Origin: Alsobacter soli
GTDB taxonomy: Bacteria > Pseudomonadota > Alphaproteobacteria > Rhizobiales > Beijerinckiaceae
Direction of reading: 5' to 3'
Assembly (NCBI RefSeq): GCF_003004785.1
Contig: NZ_PVZS01000015.1
Span: forward strand, 1 to 64,000
Length of the DNA: 64,000 nucleotides
The translations under genes were made by a program, and so were the position numbers. The stretch's first letter is position 1. Each line of letters begins with the position of its first letter. The notes under the pieces are model-generated. The model ran no database searches. It was not told the DNA's origin and saw only the letters and a list, made by a program, of their open reading frames with translations. Positions 19,301-27,936 of the stretch are shown one piece after another.

Positions 19301-19499
19301 GACCGGGCCCGGCTCGGAGTTGCGCAGGCCGCTCGGCGTCACCATCGCGGGCGGGCTGATCGTGTCGCAGTTGCTGACGCTCTACACGACGCCGGTGATC
19401 TACCTGCTCATGGACAAGATCCACCGGCGGCGGCGGACGCCTGCGCGCGTCCGACTGGCCGAAGAACCCACGCCGCGACCGGAGGGCGCGGCGGTGTAA
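16368..19499 (+). CDS. mdtC: RND multidrug efflux pump subunit (MdtC-like)
   Basis: A 1043-residue HAE1-family RND pump, paralogous to the preceding one. The start FSISEPFIRRPVGTTLLAIG resembles MdtC. The TM4 aspartate pair is intact (VGFVVDDAIVMIENVDRN), and IGIVKKNGIMLVDFALDAE corresponds to the C-terminal half. The C-terminus ends in a short basic tail. It is separated from the mdtB-like gene only by a dispersed palindrome, so transcription probably continues through it. Confidence 0.93.
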   Translation: MSGFSISEPFIRRPVGTTLLAIGLLLMGLAAYQFLPVASLPTVDLPTIRISSSRPGADPQTMAATVAAPLERRLGEIAGVTEITSRSSLGMANITVQFDASRNVDGAARDVQAALNAAATDLPGDLPTLPTFRKMNPAAAPVLILALTSDTVAPSAIYDAADSVIAQRIAQVSGVGDVSVAGAEQPAIRVKIDPSRLAAMGVSMEAVRTVITAANALAPIGSIDGDQRLFAIATNAQLRTAEDVGKLLVRSSNGVSVKLADVATVEPGTRNRRSAASYNGKPAVLITITKQADANVIAIVDQIKALLPELGRWIPAGITVNTLSDRTVTIRASVDDMQWTLAATVGLVMLVVFLFLRRLTPTLAAGVTVPLALAGATAAMWAAGFSLDNISLMALAVSVGFVVDDAIVMIENVDRNRAAGMGAMQAAIEGARQIGFTVVAISLSLLAAFSPMFLMGGVMGKFFGEFALTLAFTIVVSTLVSLTVTPMICARTPAGDGRQRLLDRVVEGALAGLVRFYDASLSVVLRQKTLAVLILLATVAASVHLFVKTPKGFFPQDDTGLLFGFTEASTDISFPAMLALQERVAAIVEEDPAIAGVGSTVGSSGWSGSVNQGQMYVSMKPLDARGGVATNLVIDRLRRKLAAVPGIRVFLFQSQDVRVGGRQGNSPNQFTLWDPDYAELVQWAPKVLEAIQAIPGLVDVSSDRQPNGLQASVVIDRAAASRLGVRIQDIDDALNNGFAQRQISTIYTARNQYRIVMDVDERFQRDPSDLANIYVSGAGGVQLPLSSVAKVERTLAPLVVNHQGQFPSATITYDMAPGVLAAEAQRRILQAVAAMHLPDGLHAEFAGDAKAFAQSAGSQPMLVLIALVTVYLVLGILYEDLAHPLTILSTLPSAALGALLALKSTGMELSIIAFIGVILLIGIVKKNGIMLVDFALDAERRRGMAPLEAIHEACLERFRPILMTTLAALLGAVPLIVATGPGSELRRPLGVTIAGGLIVSQLLTLYTTPVIYLLMDKIHRRRRTPARVRLAEEPTPRPEGAAV

Positions 19500-19506
19500 C
19501 GAAAAA

Positions 19507-19527
19507 GCGCCGGCACGAGGCCGGCGC
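19507..19527. terminator. Hairpin after the efflux operon
   Basis: An 8-bp GC stem (19507-19514 with 19520-19527) with a 5-nt loop begins 8 bp after the mdtC stop. On the plus strand no T run follows. On the minus strand the hairpin is followed by TTTTTC. It may still act as a weak terminator for the efflux operon. Confidence 0.4.
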
Positions 19528-19628
19528 AGGGTTCGCGCCGCTCATGGAGCGGGCGCGGTCTCGGAGGGAAGTCGAGAAGGAGATACGCATCTCCTGCGTG
19601 CATTGAACCACGATGCATCGATCGAGCG

Positions 19629-19644
19629 TGTGAACACGTTCACA
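19629..19644. promoter_or_regulatory. Perfect CRP-consensus dyad upstream of the osmF-like gene
   Basis: TGTGA-N6-TCACA (TGTGAACACGTTCACA) lies 88 bp before the substrate-binding protein start. This is an exact match to the enterobacterial CRP half-sites and spacing, extended by one further base pair on each side. Use by a Crp/Fnr-family regulator is inferred; no such gene is in the window. Confidence 0.55.
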
Positions 19645-19732
19645 CCGGCGCCAGCTTGACCGCCGCGCGGCGCGCGCCACACACTCTGGGGTGGCGGGGG
19701 CCTGTAAGATCGATCCATTTGCGAGGGCTTCC

Positions 19733-20647
19733 ATGCTCAAGACCATCAAGACGATCGGGTTCGCGTTGACCCTCGCGCTGGGAGCCGCCTCCGCGGCCCG
19801 GGCCGATGTCGTCGTCTCCTCCAAGCTCGACACCGAGGCGACGCTGCTCGGCAACGTCATCCGCATCGTGCTGGAGGCGAACGGCATCAAGACGCAGGAC
19901 CGGCTGACGCTGGGCGGCACGCCCGTGGTGCGCAAGGCGATCACGTCCGGGGAGATCGACATCTACCCGGAGTACACCGGCAACGCGGCCTTCTTCTTCA
20001 ACAAGGCCGACGACCCTGCCTGGAAGGACATGGCGAAGGGCTACGAGCTCGCCAAGAAGCTCGACTATGACGCCAACAAAATCGTGTGGCTCACGCCCGC
20101 CCCGGCCAACAACACCTGGGCGATCGCGGTGCGCAAGGACGTGGCCCAGAAGGCCAACCTGAAGACCATGAGCGACTTCGGCAAGTGGGTTGCGGGCGGC
20201 GGACAGGTGAAGCTCGCCGGCTCCGCCGAATTCGTGAACTCGGCGGCCGCCCTGCCCTCGTTCCAGAAGACCTACGGCTTCGCCATGAAGCCCGAGCAGT
20301 TGCTCGTCCTGTCGGGCGGCGACACCGCGGCGACCATCAAGGCGGCGGCGGACCAGACCAACGGCGTCAACGCCGCCATGGTGTACGGCACGGATGGCGG
20401 CATCGCGGCCTCGGGCCTCGTGGTCATGGAGGACGACAAGAACGACCAGCCGGTCTATGCGCCCGCGCCCATCATCCGCGAGGCGGTGCTGAAGGAGAAC
20501 CCGAAGATCGCGGACGTGCTGAAGCCCGTCTTCGCGAGCTTCTCGCGGGAGACGCTGCAGCAGCTCAACGCGCGCATCCAGCTGGGCGGCGAGCCTGCCA
20601 AGGCCGTGGCCGAGGACTACCTGAAGTCCAAGGGCCTGCTGAAGTAA
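19733..20647 (+). CDS. osmF: Osmoprotectant ABC transporter substrate-binding protein (OsmF/YehZ-like)
   Basis: A 304-residue periplasmic protein with an N-terminal signal peptide (cleavage near SAARA-DVVVSS). The OpuAC-type fold shows SKLDTEATLLGNVIRIVLEA and IDIYPEYTGNAAFF, as in OsmF/YehZ and OpuC-type quaternary-amine receptors. The ATG at 19733 has a GCGAGGG Shine-Dalgarno. It is the first of four genes for an ABC importer of glycine betaine-like osmolytes. Known YehZYXW systems have low affinity and respond to stress, so the true ligand is open. Confidence 0.9.
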   Translation: MLKTIKTIGFALTLALGAASAARADVVVSSKLDTEATLLGNVIRIVLEANGIKTQDRLTLGGTPVVRKAITSGEIDIYPEYTGNAAFFFNKADDPAWKDMAKGYELAKKLDYDANKIVWLTPAPANNTWAIAVRKDVAQKANLKTMSDFGKWVAGGGQVKLAGSAEFVNSAAALPSFQKTYGFAMKPEQLLVLSGGDTAATIKAAADQTNGVNAAMVYGTDGGIAASGLVVMEDDKNDQPVYAPAPIIREAVLKENPKIADVLKPVFASFSRETLQQLNARIQLGGEPAKAVAEDYLKSKGLLK

Positions 20648-20657
20648 GGCGGTCCGC

Positions 20658-21869
20658 GTGAGCGCGGCGACGCCCCATGCGCCACGGGCCGGGCTGGGCG
20701 GGGGCTCCGTGGTCGCCATGCTGCGCGGCATCGATCGGCTCGGCGCCCTGCTCTGCCTCATCGGGGCGGGCGGGCTGCTCGCCCTGCCCTTCCTGACGTT
20801 CAAGGCGAACCGCATCGCGGCCGGCGCGCCGAAGTCCGTTGTGGAGAGCCTGGGAGCGCCCGGCGCCGGCGCTTTCCTGGGCGCGCTCGCGCTCGTGGCC
20901 GGCCTGGCGCTCTTCGACCGACGGCCCGCCGTCCGGCTCGTGGGCGCGCTGGGCGGACTCGCGGCTCTGATCCTGGCCGTCGGGTTCGGAGCCGCCGCCT
21001 TGTCCCCGCCTGGCGACAGCTTCGCGCGCGTGTCCCCGGGCGCGGCCGTCTGGCTCCTGCTGCTGGCGTTGGCCATGCTTGCGGCGGACGCCCTGGCGCG
21101 GCTGCGTCTTTCCCCGCCCACCCGCGTGCTCGCGCTGGGTACGGCGGCGCTCGGCGCGGCTCTCGTGCTCCGGTCCGGGCTCCTGGATCCCTTGTCCATC
21201 CTGCGCGAACACGCGACGCGGGCGGACGTGTTCGGGCGCGAGTTGCGGCAGCACCTCTGGCTGGCCGGCGGCTCGGTCGCGGCCGCGATAGCGGTCGGGG
21301 CCCCGCTTGGCGCGCTCTGTCACCTGAACCGGAAGCTGCGCGGGGTAGCCTTGCCCGTGCTCAACATGGTGCAGACGATCCCCAGCATCGCTCTGTTCGG
21401 GCTCCTGATGGGCCCGCTGGCGTGGCTGGGCCGCACCGTTCCGCTCGCGGGCGACCTCGGCATCCGGGGCATCGGGGCCGCGCCGGCGTTGCTGGCCCTC
21501 ACCCTCTATGCGCTGCTGCCCGTGACAGCCAATACGGCCCTGGGCCTCGCCCGGGCGCCGGCGGAGGCCGTCGACGCCGCCGCCGGGATGGGCATGACCC
21601 GCGGCCAGATCCTGTGGGGGGTGGAAATCCCGCTTGCGCTGCCCGTCATCGTGGCCGGGGTCCGGGTGGTGCTCGTGCAGAACATCGGCCTCGCCACCGT
21701 GGCGGCGCTCATCGGAGGCGGCGGGCTCGGGACCTTCGTCTTCCAGGGGGTCGGCCAGACCGCCATCGACCTCGTGCTGCTCGGGGCGGCCCCGACCGTC
21801 GCGCTCGCCTTCTGCGCCGCCGTGCTGCTGGACGCCGCTGTCGACGCGCTCGGCGGGAGGCGCGCATGA
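20658..21869 (+). CDS. yehY: Osmoprotectant ABC transporter permease (YehY-like)
   Basis: A 403-residue inner-membrane permease, starting at GTG 10 bp after the receptor gene. The N-terminal part (about 190 residues) adds several membrane spans, as in YehY, and the C-terminal part is the binding-protein-dependent transport domain with the EAA loop EAVDAAAGMGMTRGQILWGVE. It forms a heterodimer with the shorter YehW-like permease, judged by operon context. Its stop overlaps the ATPase start (ATGA). Confidence 0.88.
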   Translation: MSAATPHAPRAGLGGGSVVAMLRGIDRLGALLCLIGAGGLLALPFLTFKANRIAAGAPKSVVESLGAPGAGAFLGALALVAGLALFDRRPAVRLVGALGGLAALILAVGFGAAALSPPGDSFARVSPGAAVWLLLLALAMLAADALARLRLSPPTRVLALGTAALGAALVLRSGLLDPLSILREHATRADVFGRELRQHLWLAGGSVAAAIAVGAPLGALCHLNRKLRGVALPVLNMVQTIPSIALFGLLMGPLAWLGRTVPLAGDLGIRGIGAAPALLALTLYALLPVTANTALGLARAPAEAVDAAAGMGMTRGQILWGVEIPLALPVIVAGVRVVLVQNIGLATVAALIGGGGLGTFVFQGVGQTAIDLVLLGAAPTVALAFCAAVLLDAAVDALGGRRA

Positions 21870-22804
21870 TCGTCATCGAGGGCGCCACGAAGCGCTATGG
21901 CGAGGCGACGGTCGTGGACGACGTGTCCATGGCCGTCGAGAGCGGGTCGATGACGGTCGTGGTCGGCCAGTCCGGCTCGGGCAAGTCGACCCTGCTGCGC
22001 ATGATCAATCGACTGGTGGAGCCCTCTTCCGGGCGCGTGACGATCGACGGGGTGGACGTCTCCACGGTTCCCGGGCCGCAGTTGCGACGCGGCATTGGCT
22101 ACGTCATCCAGGGGCACGGGCTGTTCCCGCATCGGACCGTGGCGCAGAACATCGCCACGGTGCCGCGGCTCCTGGGCTGGCCCAGGGACAAGACCCGCGC
22201 CCGCGTGGAAGAGTTGCTGGCCCTGCTGCAGCTCGACCCGAAGCAGTTCGCCTCCAAGTACCCACACGAGCTCTCAGGCGGCGAGCAGCAGCGGGTGGGC
22301 GTGGCGCGCGCCCTGGCGGCCGGACCCAAGATCCTGCTCATGGACGAGCCTTTCGGCGCGCTCGACCCCATTATCCGGCTGAAGGCGCAGGACGACCTCA
22401 AGGCCCTCCAGCGCCGGCTGGGCGCCACCGTCCTGCTGGTGACCCACGACATGGACGAGGCCTTCCGCCTCGGCGACCGCATCGCGGTGCTGAACGAGGG
22501 CCGGCTGCAGCAATGCGGAACGCCAGCGGAGCTCCTGCTGCGCCCGGCCACCCCCTATGTGCAGCAATTGGTGGGATCCTCGGACCGTTCTTACCGGCTG
22601 CTGGCGTTGACGACCGCCGCCGAGGCCGTCGAGGCCGGGCCGGCGGAGGGGCTGCCGGGGATCGATGGCGGCGCAACGCTGCGCGAGGCCCTGGCGGAGA
22701 TCGTGTGGCGTGACGCCCCCGCCCTCGCCGTGTTAGCCGAAGACGGGAAGCCCCTGGGCCGGCTCTCGCTCCAGGCCATCCTGGCGCGGGGGCGCCCGCA
22801 ATGA
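21866..22804 (+). CDS. yehX: Osmoprotectant ABC transporter ATP-binding protein (YehX-like)
   Basis: A 312-residue ATPase. Walker A is VVGQSGSGKSTLL, the signature is HELSGGEQQRVGV, Walker B is KILLMDEPFGALDP, and the H-loop is LLVTHDMDEA. After the OpuA/ProV-type core a C-terminal segment (about residue 245 on) contains a single CBS-like half (LAVLAEDGKPLGRLSLQAIL), which may sense ionic strength as in OpuA. It overlaps both neighbours by 4 bp. Confidence 0.9.
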   Translation: MIVIEGATKRYGEATVVDDVSMAVESGSMTVVVGQSGSGKSTLLRMINRLVEPSSGRVTIDGVDVSTVPGPQLRRGIGYVIQGHGLFPHRTVAQNIATVPRLLGWPRDKTRARVEELLALLQLDPKQFASKYPHELSGGEQQRVGVARALAAGPKILLMDEPFGALDPIIRLKAQDDLKALQRRLGATVLLVTHDMDEAFRLGDRIAVLNEGRLQQCGTPAELLLRPATPYVQQLVGSSDRSYRLLALTTAAEAVEAGPAEGLPGIDGGATLREALAEIVWRDAPALAVLAEDGKPLGRLSLQAILARGRPQ

Positions 22805-23544
22805 CCGGGGCGCTCGCCTTGAGGCTCGCGGCGCTGGCCCTGCTGCTCGCCTTCCTCTTCGATCCAGCCGCTTTCGCGCCGGTTTTCGCGCCCCTTGCCC
22901 AGCACGGGGCGCCGGCCATCTACAGCCAAGCCTCCCTGCTCGACCTCACCGTGTCGCACCTGCGGATTGTGGCGCTGGCCACGGCGGCGAGCGCGGTCCT
23001 GGCGATCACGCTGGGCATCCTGGTGACCCGACGAGCCGGGGCCGAGTTCCTGCCCCTCTCCCGGGCGATCGTGAACATCGGCCAGACTTTTCCGCCCGTT
23101 GCGGTGCTGGCCGTCGCGGCGCCGCTGGTCGGATTCGGCGAGGCGCCGACCTTCATCGCGCTGTTCGTGTATGGGCTCCTGCCGATTTTCGAAAACACCC
23201 TCAGCGGCTTGCAGCAGGTTTCTCCCGCCGTCATGGAAGCCGCGCGGGGCGCCGGCATGGGGCCATGGCGGCGACTCTGGGAGGTGGAGCTGCCCCTCGC
23301 CTCGCCCCAGATCTTCGAAGGCGTCCGTCTCTCGACCGTGATCGCCATCGGCACGGCGACTATCGGCTCCACGGTGGCGGCCAAGGGCCTGGGCGAGGTC
23401 ATCATCGCCGGGCTGCTGTCGGACAACACGGCCTTCGTGGCCCAGGGCGGGCTCGTGGTCGGCGTCATGGCCGTGCTGATCTACGACGCCATGGGGGCGG
23501 CGGAGCGCCTCCTGTTGCGGCGGCTCGGCGTGCTTGCCGACTGA
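22801..23544 (+). CDS. yehW: Osmoprotectant ABC transporter permease (YehW-like)
   Basis: A 247-residue permease with six predicted spans and the EAA motif EAARGAGMGPWRRLWEVELP (residues about 143-162). Its length is typical of OpuCB/YehW. The ATG overlaps the ATPase stop. It is the last gene of the operon and is convergent with the YbaK-type gene 3 bp away. Confidence 0.9.
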   Translation: MTGALALRLAALALLLAFLFDPAAFAPVFAPLAQHGAPAIYSQASLLDLTVSHLRIVALATAASAVLAITLGILVTRRAGAEFLPLSRAIVNIGQTFPPVAVLAVAAPLVGFGEAPTFIALFVYGLLPIFENTLSGLQQVSPAVMEAARGAGMGPWRRLWEVELPLASPQIFEGVRLSTVIAIGTATIGSTVAAKGLGEVIIAGLLSDNTAFVAQGGLVVGVMAVLIYDAMGAAERLLLRRLGVLAD

Positions 23545-23559
23545 CCGTCAGGCAGTCGG
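23537..23559. terminator. Hairpin spanning two convergent stop codons
   Basis: A 7-bp stem (CCGACTG with CAGTCGG) and 9-nt loop cover the stops of the yehW-like gene and the convergent editing-protein gene. It could end both transcripts, but no T run is present. Confidence 0.35.
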
Positions 23560-24021
23560 GACCTCCTGGCAGACGTCCACCCAGTCGGCGCCCGTGATGG
23601 CGGCCATCCGTTCGGGCGCGATCCGCACGGCGGCGTGGATGTCGCCGGCGGCCGGGAGCACCTCGTCGAAGGCCCTGAGCGACACATCGCAGTATACGGG
23701 CAGCGGGGTCGCCAGGCCGAACGGACAGACGCCGCCCACCGGATGGCCGGTGAGCGCATGGGCCTCCTCGGCGGAGAGCATGGAGGCCTTGCCGCCGAAG
23801 ACCGCCTTGACCTTCTGGTTGCTGAGCCGTGCGTCGCCCCGGGCCACGACCAGGAAGACGCGCTCGCCGACCCGCAAGGTAAGCGTCTTGGCGATGCGCC
23901 CGGGCTCCACGCCGTGGGCAGCCGCGGCGAGCGGCACCGTGGCGGTGCTCTCGTCGAGCTCGATGATGGACAGGTCTGGGGCCTTCTCGGCCAGAAAGGC
24001 GCGGACGGAAGCGAGGCTCAT
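23548..24021 (-). CDS. YbaK/EbsC-type aminoacyl-tRNA deacylase (ProX/Cys-tRNA editing family)
   Basis: A 157-residue single-domain INS/YbaK-fold protein. Family marks are [20 protein letters not shown], the [10 protein letters not shown] segment and [12 protein letters not shown] near residue 115. Members hydrolyse mischarged Ala- or Cys-tRNAPro in the cytosol. The ATG at 24021 matches the usual length. It is divergent from pncB, with 149 bp between starts. Confidence 0.88.
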   Translation of the reverse strand: MSLASVRAFLAEKAPDLSIIELDESTATVPLAAAAHGVEPGRIAKTLTLRVGERVFLVVARGDARLSNQKVKAVFGGKASMLSAEEAHALTGHPVGGVCPFGLATPLPVYCDVSLRAFDEVLPAAGDIHAAVRIAPERMAAITGADWVDVCQEVPTA

Positions 24022-24170
24022 GGGGATTGCATCGTAGGGTCGGGCCCGGCCTGAATAGCGCGCCCCCGCCGGACCGCGCAAGGAACCCCGCCGGCGATGC
24101 AAGGGTTGACCGGAACCACGACCGCGGCGCGGATCAGGGTTCCTTCCTGCGCCTCCCACGCGAGCACGCC

Positions 24171-25487
24171 ATGGCCGTCGACATCGCCACCCGCGTCTTC
24201 AACCACAGCTTCCGCATCGACCCGATCGTGCGCACGCTTCTCGACACCGATTTCTACAAGCTGCTGATGGCGCAGCTGATCTGGAAGAAGCACTACGAGA
24301 CGCGGGCCACCTTTTCGCTCATCAATCGCTCCAGGCATGTGCGGCTGGCCGACATGATCGACCAGCGGGAGCTCACGGAGCAGCTCGACCACGTGCGAAC
24401 GCTGCGCTTCGCCAAGAACGAGCTGATCTGGCTGGCTGGCAACACGTTCTACGGCGTGAAGCAGATCTTCCAGCCGGAGTTCCTGGACTGGCTGGCCGAG
24501 TTCCGGCTGCCCGACTACGAGCTCACCACCCGTGACGGGCAGTTCGAACTGCGTTTCGAGGGCCCCTGGCGCGAGACCTCGCTGTGGGAGGTCCCTGCCC
24601 TCTCCATCCTGAACGAGCTGCGCTCCCGGGCGGCCATGCGTCGGATGAATCGCTTCGAGCTCGACGTGCTCTACGCCCGGGCGAAGGCGAAGCTCTGGGA
24701 CAAGGTGGAGCGCCTGCGCGTGCTGCAGCAGGAAGGTCCGCTGATCCTGGCTGATTTCGGGACACGCCGGCGCCACGGCTTCCTGTGGCAGCGCTGGTGC
24801 GTGGAAGCCCTGCAGGAGGGCATCGGCGCAAGCCTGATCGGCACCTCCAACGTGAAGCACGCCATGGACCTGGGCCTGGAAGCCATCGGCACCAACGCCC
24901 ATGAATTGCCCATGGTGTACGCCGCGCTGGCGCCCGACGACGCAGCGCTGGCGGCCGCGCCTTACCGCGTCCTGGAAGACTGGGCGCAGATGTATGGCGG
25001 CAACCTGCTGGTCTTCCTGCCCGACGCCTTCGGCACCCCCGCGTTCCTGGCGAACGCCCCGGACTGGATGGCCTCGTGGAAAGGAGCCCGGCCGGACTCC
25101 ATGCCGCCCATCGAAGGCTCCGAGCTGATCCTGGACTGGTGGCGCCGCCACGGCCAGGACACGCGCGAAAAGCTCATCATCCTGTCGGACGGGATGACGA
25201 TCGACTCCATCGAGCGCTCGGTCCGGCGTTTGCGCGCGGAGGTCACGGTCTCGATCGGCTGGGGCACCGATCTCACAAACGACTTCGCGGGCTGCGTGCC
25301 GAAAGGCAGCGACACGGACCTGCGCGCGCTGCAGCTTGTCTGCAAGGTCACGGAGACCAACGGCCGGCCCGCCGTGAAGCTGTCCGACAACCCCGAAAAG
25401 GCGAGCGGCCCGCCCGCCGAGATCGCGCGCTACCGTCGGGTGTTCGCGGCGCCGAAAGGCGCGCCGACGCTCACGGCGCCGGCGTAA
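24171..25487 (+). CDS. pncB: Nicotinate phosphoribosyltransferase
   Basis: A 438-residue cytosolic enzyme that converts nicotinate and PRPP to nicotinate mononucleotide in NAD salvage. Recognised blocks are [13 protein letters not shown] at residues 23-35, [12 protein letters not shown] (about 200-211; the His is phosphorylated in the family), [21 protein letters not shown] and the phosphate-binding [13 protein letters not shown], with FGWGT-like [12 protein letters not shown]. The start is the ATG at 24171; an upstream in-frame extension has no family similarity. Its 3' end overlaps the convergent GST gene by 17 bp. Confidence 0.95.
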   Translation: MAVDIATRVFNHSFRIDPIVRTLLDTDFYKLLMAQLIWKKHYETRATFSLINRSRHVRLADMIDQRELTEQLDHVRTLRFAKNELIWLAGNTFYGVKQIFQPEFLDWLAEFRLPDYELTTRDGQFELRFEGPWRETSLWEVPALSILNELRSRAAMRRMNRFELDVLYARAKAKLWDKVERLRVLQQEGPLILADFGTRRRHGFLWQRWCVEALQEGIGASLIGTSNVKHAMDLGLEAIGTNAHELPMVYAALAPDDAALAAAPYRVLEDWAQMYGGNLLVFLPDAFGTPAFLANAPDWMASWKGARPDSMPPIEGSELILDWWRRHGQDTREKLIILSDGMTIDSIERSVRRLRAEVTVSIGWGTDLTNDFAGCVPKGSDTDLRALQLVCKVTETNGRPAVKLSDNPEKASGPPAEIARYRRVFAAPKGAPTLTAPA

Positions 25488-26094
25488 GCGCGTCGTCGAT
25501 CTCGCTGGCCCGCCGAGCCGCGGGCCGATCGCTGACGCGGGCCCAGAAGCGTTCGAACGCCGGGCGCTTCTCGATCGTGCCGAACAGCATGCCCCAGCCA
25601 AGATGAGAGCCGACATAGAGGTCGGCGGCGGTGAAATGGTCGCCGGCCAGATAGTCGCCCTGCGACAACGCCCCTTCCAGCGCGTTCAGCACGACCTCGT
25701 AGCTGCCGTAGCCCAGCATGCGCTCGCGCCCCTCGGGCGCCTCCCAGCCCATGACCCTGTTGACCGCCGCCGCCTCCAGCGGCCCCGCGGCGAAGAACAT
25801 CCATCGATAGTAAGGCCCGCGAAGCGGATCGCCGGGCGGCGGAGCGAGCCGCGCCTCGGGAAAGGCGTCGGCGAGATAGGCGCAAATCGCGGCCGCCTCG
25901 GTCACCACCGTCCGGCCGTGCCGGATCGCGGGCACCTTGCCCATGGGGTTCACGGCCAGGTACTCGGGCGCCTTCATCCCCTCGCCGTATTCCAGGATCT
26001 CGGTCCGGTAGGGCTGCCCCACCTCCTCCAGCATCCACCGCGCGATCCGCCCGCGCGACTGCGGGTGGGTGTAGAGCACGAGTTCTTCAGCCAT
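25471..26094 (-). CDS. Glutathione S-transferase family protein
   Basis: A 207-residue cytosolic GST. The N-terminal thioredoxin-fold domain has [18 protein letters not shown], with Ser in the active-site position, and the cis-Pro/glutathione motif [19 protein letters not shown]. The C-terminal helical domain carries the N-capping box [12 protein letters not shown]. Substrate is not predictable. It overlaps the end of pncB on the other strand. Confidence 0.92.
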   Translation of the reverse strand: MAEELVLYTHPQSRGRIARWMLEEVGQPYRTEILEYGEGMKAPEYLAVNPMGKVPAIRHGRTVVTEAAAICAYLADAFPEARLAPPPGDPLRGPYYRWMFFAAGPLEAAAVNRVMGWEAPEGRERMLGYGSYEVVLNALEGALSQGDYLAGDHFTAADLYVGSHLGWGMLFGTIEKRPAFERFWARVSDRPAARRASEIDDALTPAP

Positions 26095-26256
26095 GGGTGG
26101 TTCCTCCCTGAGCCCGGCGAGCCTAGAGGAGACAGCGCTCCGTTCAACCTCGAGCGGAGCGTCTTTCCATCGCGCCGCGACGCCCCGCATCCCTGTTGCG
26201 CTGGGCCCACCACCCCACTATGGTCCGCGCCGACCGAAGCGCAGGCTGCGAGTCAT

Positions 26257-26331
26257 TGGGGCGTCGCCAAGTGGTAAGGCAGCGGATTTTGATTCCGCCA
26301 TGCGGAGGTTCGAATCCTCCCGCCCCAGCCA
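26257..26331 (+). tRNA. tRNA-Gln (anticodon TTG)
   Basis: A complete cloverleaf: acceptor TGGGGCG (26257-26263) pairs with CGCCCCA (26321-26327). The anticodon stem is GCGGA/TCCGC with loop TTTTGAT and anticodon TTG at 26289-26291. The T arm holds GGTTCGAATCC, the discriminator is G, and CCA is encoded. It marks the left edge of a region rich in insertion-sequence debris and the type III secretion cluster, so it may be the integration site of an island. Confidence 0.95.
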
Positions 26332-26734
26332 GCACCTGAAGACCATTGTTTGCAAAGGGTTTTCTGCCCTAATACACTCGGCAGATACACCCGCCAATAC
26401 ACCCACCGAAAAACGCATAGATGGACCACTGAACCAATCAGCGATCCACCTACGGCGGTGTTCCTATCTGCGATGAAGCCGATGGCGGCGATGGGGAACG
26501 GACTTCCTCAGCGCGAGACCCTGGGCGGTCACTTCGATCCGAAGCCCAGCCGCCTCACCGATGTTGGTTTCTATGACCTCCCATGGTCGTTCAGCAAAAA
26601 CAGCCCGGACCTTGGTTGACGGAGATTGACGTTCGTTCAGCAGCACCCGACAGGCGGCATAAAAGCCATGGGGAGAGGCCGGGCAGGTTCGTCCAGCCTA
26701 AACCCACTCGGCCGTCCACCGCGGGCCGCCATCA
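26332..26734. other. Gene-free stretch after tRNA-Gln
   Basis: About 400 bp with no supportable gene. It contains short AT-richer runs with repeated ATACACYCG-like words (26372-26404) just past the tRNA. Both strands carry only short open frames without recognisable similarity (for example a 60-codon minus-strand frame at 26464-26646). Remnant island-border sequence is the likeliest reading. No integrase gene is visible. Confidence 0.4.
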
Positions 26735-26907
26735 AGGGCCGCGTCTACCGAACGCGCGACGAAGCGCGGGCCGACGTGTTCGACTACATCGAGCGGTTCT
26801 ACAATGCGGTTCGCAGGCACTCGACGATCGGCTATCTCAGCCCGGTCGAGTTTAAGAAGAATGTGGGACTAGCCTAACTCGGTGTCCACGAAACCGGCAG
26901 CAGCTCA
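26735..26907 (+). mobile_element. 3' end fragment of an IS3-family element, plus orientation
   Basis: Encodes the last part of an IS3-type OrfB: GRVYRTRDEARADVFDYIER, then FYNAVRRHSTIGYLSP and stop. It is followed by the right terminal repeat 26878-26907, ending in CA. The 30-bp repeat is the exact complement of the outer end of the minus-strand element at 27937-27966. The left limit is approximate, set where OrfB similarity begins. Confidence 0.8.
26878..26907. repeat. IS3-family terminal repeat (right end of the plus fragment)
   Basis: A 30-bp terminal repeat, identical in the written strand to 27937-27966. Read from outside in it starts TGAGCTGCTGCCGGTTTCGT. Its outer base abuts the truncated OrfB of the opposite-strand copy exactly. 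Confidence 0.85.
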
Positions 26908-27618
26908 TCATCGCACGGTCTTGAGCGAGGAGAAGAAGCTCTCCATCGCCGCGTTTTCCCAGACATTCCCTGATCGGCTCATCGAGCAGTCCACGCCATT
27001 GTCGGCCATCAGCCGTTGGAACTGCTCGCTCGCGTATTGGCTGCCTGGTCCGAGTGATGCAGTAGGGGATCCGGCTTACCTCGGCGCCAGATCGCCATGA
27101 CCAGGGCGTCGGTCACGAGCTGCGCCGTCATCTCGGCCTTCATCGACCAGCCGACGACACGGCGTGAGAACAGGTCGATGACTGCGGCCACGTAGAGCCA
27201 GCCCTCGGCCGTCCAGACGTAGGCGAAACCGCGATCCAACGCTGGTTCGGGCGCGCCGCGTGGAACTCGCGGTCAAGCTTGTTGGGGGCGATCGTGGAGC
27301 GCTGTCCGTCATCCTTAGGGAGAGCGCGGCGGCGGGGCCTTGCCCGAAGCGCCTGAGCCCGCATCAGACGCTCGATGCGATGAAGGCCGCAGTCGATGCC
27401 CTCCGCCAGCACGTCACGCCAGACGCGACGGGCGCCGTAGGTGCGATCCGAACGAAGCTGGCCCGCACTTTGGCGCCGACCTCTTCGTCGCTTCGGGAGC
27501 GTTCACTCGGCCGCCGGGTAAGCCAGGCATGGAAGCCCGACCGTGACACGTCCAGCGCTTCGCACAGCCACGCCACCGGCCAGACCCCCCGGAGCTTTGC
27601 AATGAACGCGAACCTCAT
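26908..27618 (-). pseudogene. IS3-family transposase OrfB (broken)
   Basis: DDE transposase fragments appear in at least four reading-frame pieces: CEALDVSRSGFHAWLTRRPS (N-terminal HTH_21-type), then GLHRIERLMRAQALRA, then WTAEGWLYVAAVIDLFSRRV, and finally SMSRSGNVWENAAMESFFSS. At least three frameshifts separate them and the last ~50 residues are missing on this strand. The stop codon lies at the junction with the other fragment's terminal repeat. It cannot make an active transposase. Confidence 0.85.
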
Positions 27619-27905
27619 GTCACGTCCTTCGCGAAGTAGGCTGCGGCCTTTTTTAGGATGTCACGCTCCGCCTTCAGCTTGGCGACCTCCCGGCGAAGGC
27701 GCTCGATCTCGAGCTGTTCCGGCTTCATTTGCCCGTGCCCGGGAAAAGCCTGCACGGGATCGGAGGAGAACTCCTTCACCCACTTGCGGAGCACGTTCTC
27801 ATGCACGTCCAGGTCACGCGCAGCCTGCGCCACGCTGACCCCGCGCTCCTTGATCAGCCGCACGGACTCGATTTCGAATTCCCGTCCAAACCTGCGTCGT
27901 CCCAT
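27615..27905 (-). CDS. IS3-family transposase OrfA
   Basis: A 96-residue OrfA with the helix-turn-helix GVSVAQAARDLDVHENVLRK (residues about 22-41) and a C-terminal leucine-zipper-like ERLRREVAKLKAERDILKKA. It overlaps the orfB start (ATGA), the usual arrangement for OrfAB production by frameshifting. It is intact, but its partner is broken. Confidence 0.9.
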   Translation of the reverse strand: MGRRRFGREFEIESVRLIKERGVSVAQAARDLDVHENVLRKWVKEFSSDPVQAFPGHGQMKPEQLEIERLRREVAKLKAERDILKKAAAYFAKDVT

Positions 27906-27936
27906 CGCCCACCTCCGGCTTCATGAAACACCCAAT

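Noticed and set aside
26464..26646. 60-codon minus-strand frame after the tRNA
   Set aside because: No recognisable similarity, no ribosome-binding site and surrounding IS debris. Not supportable as a gene.
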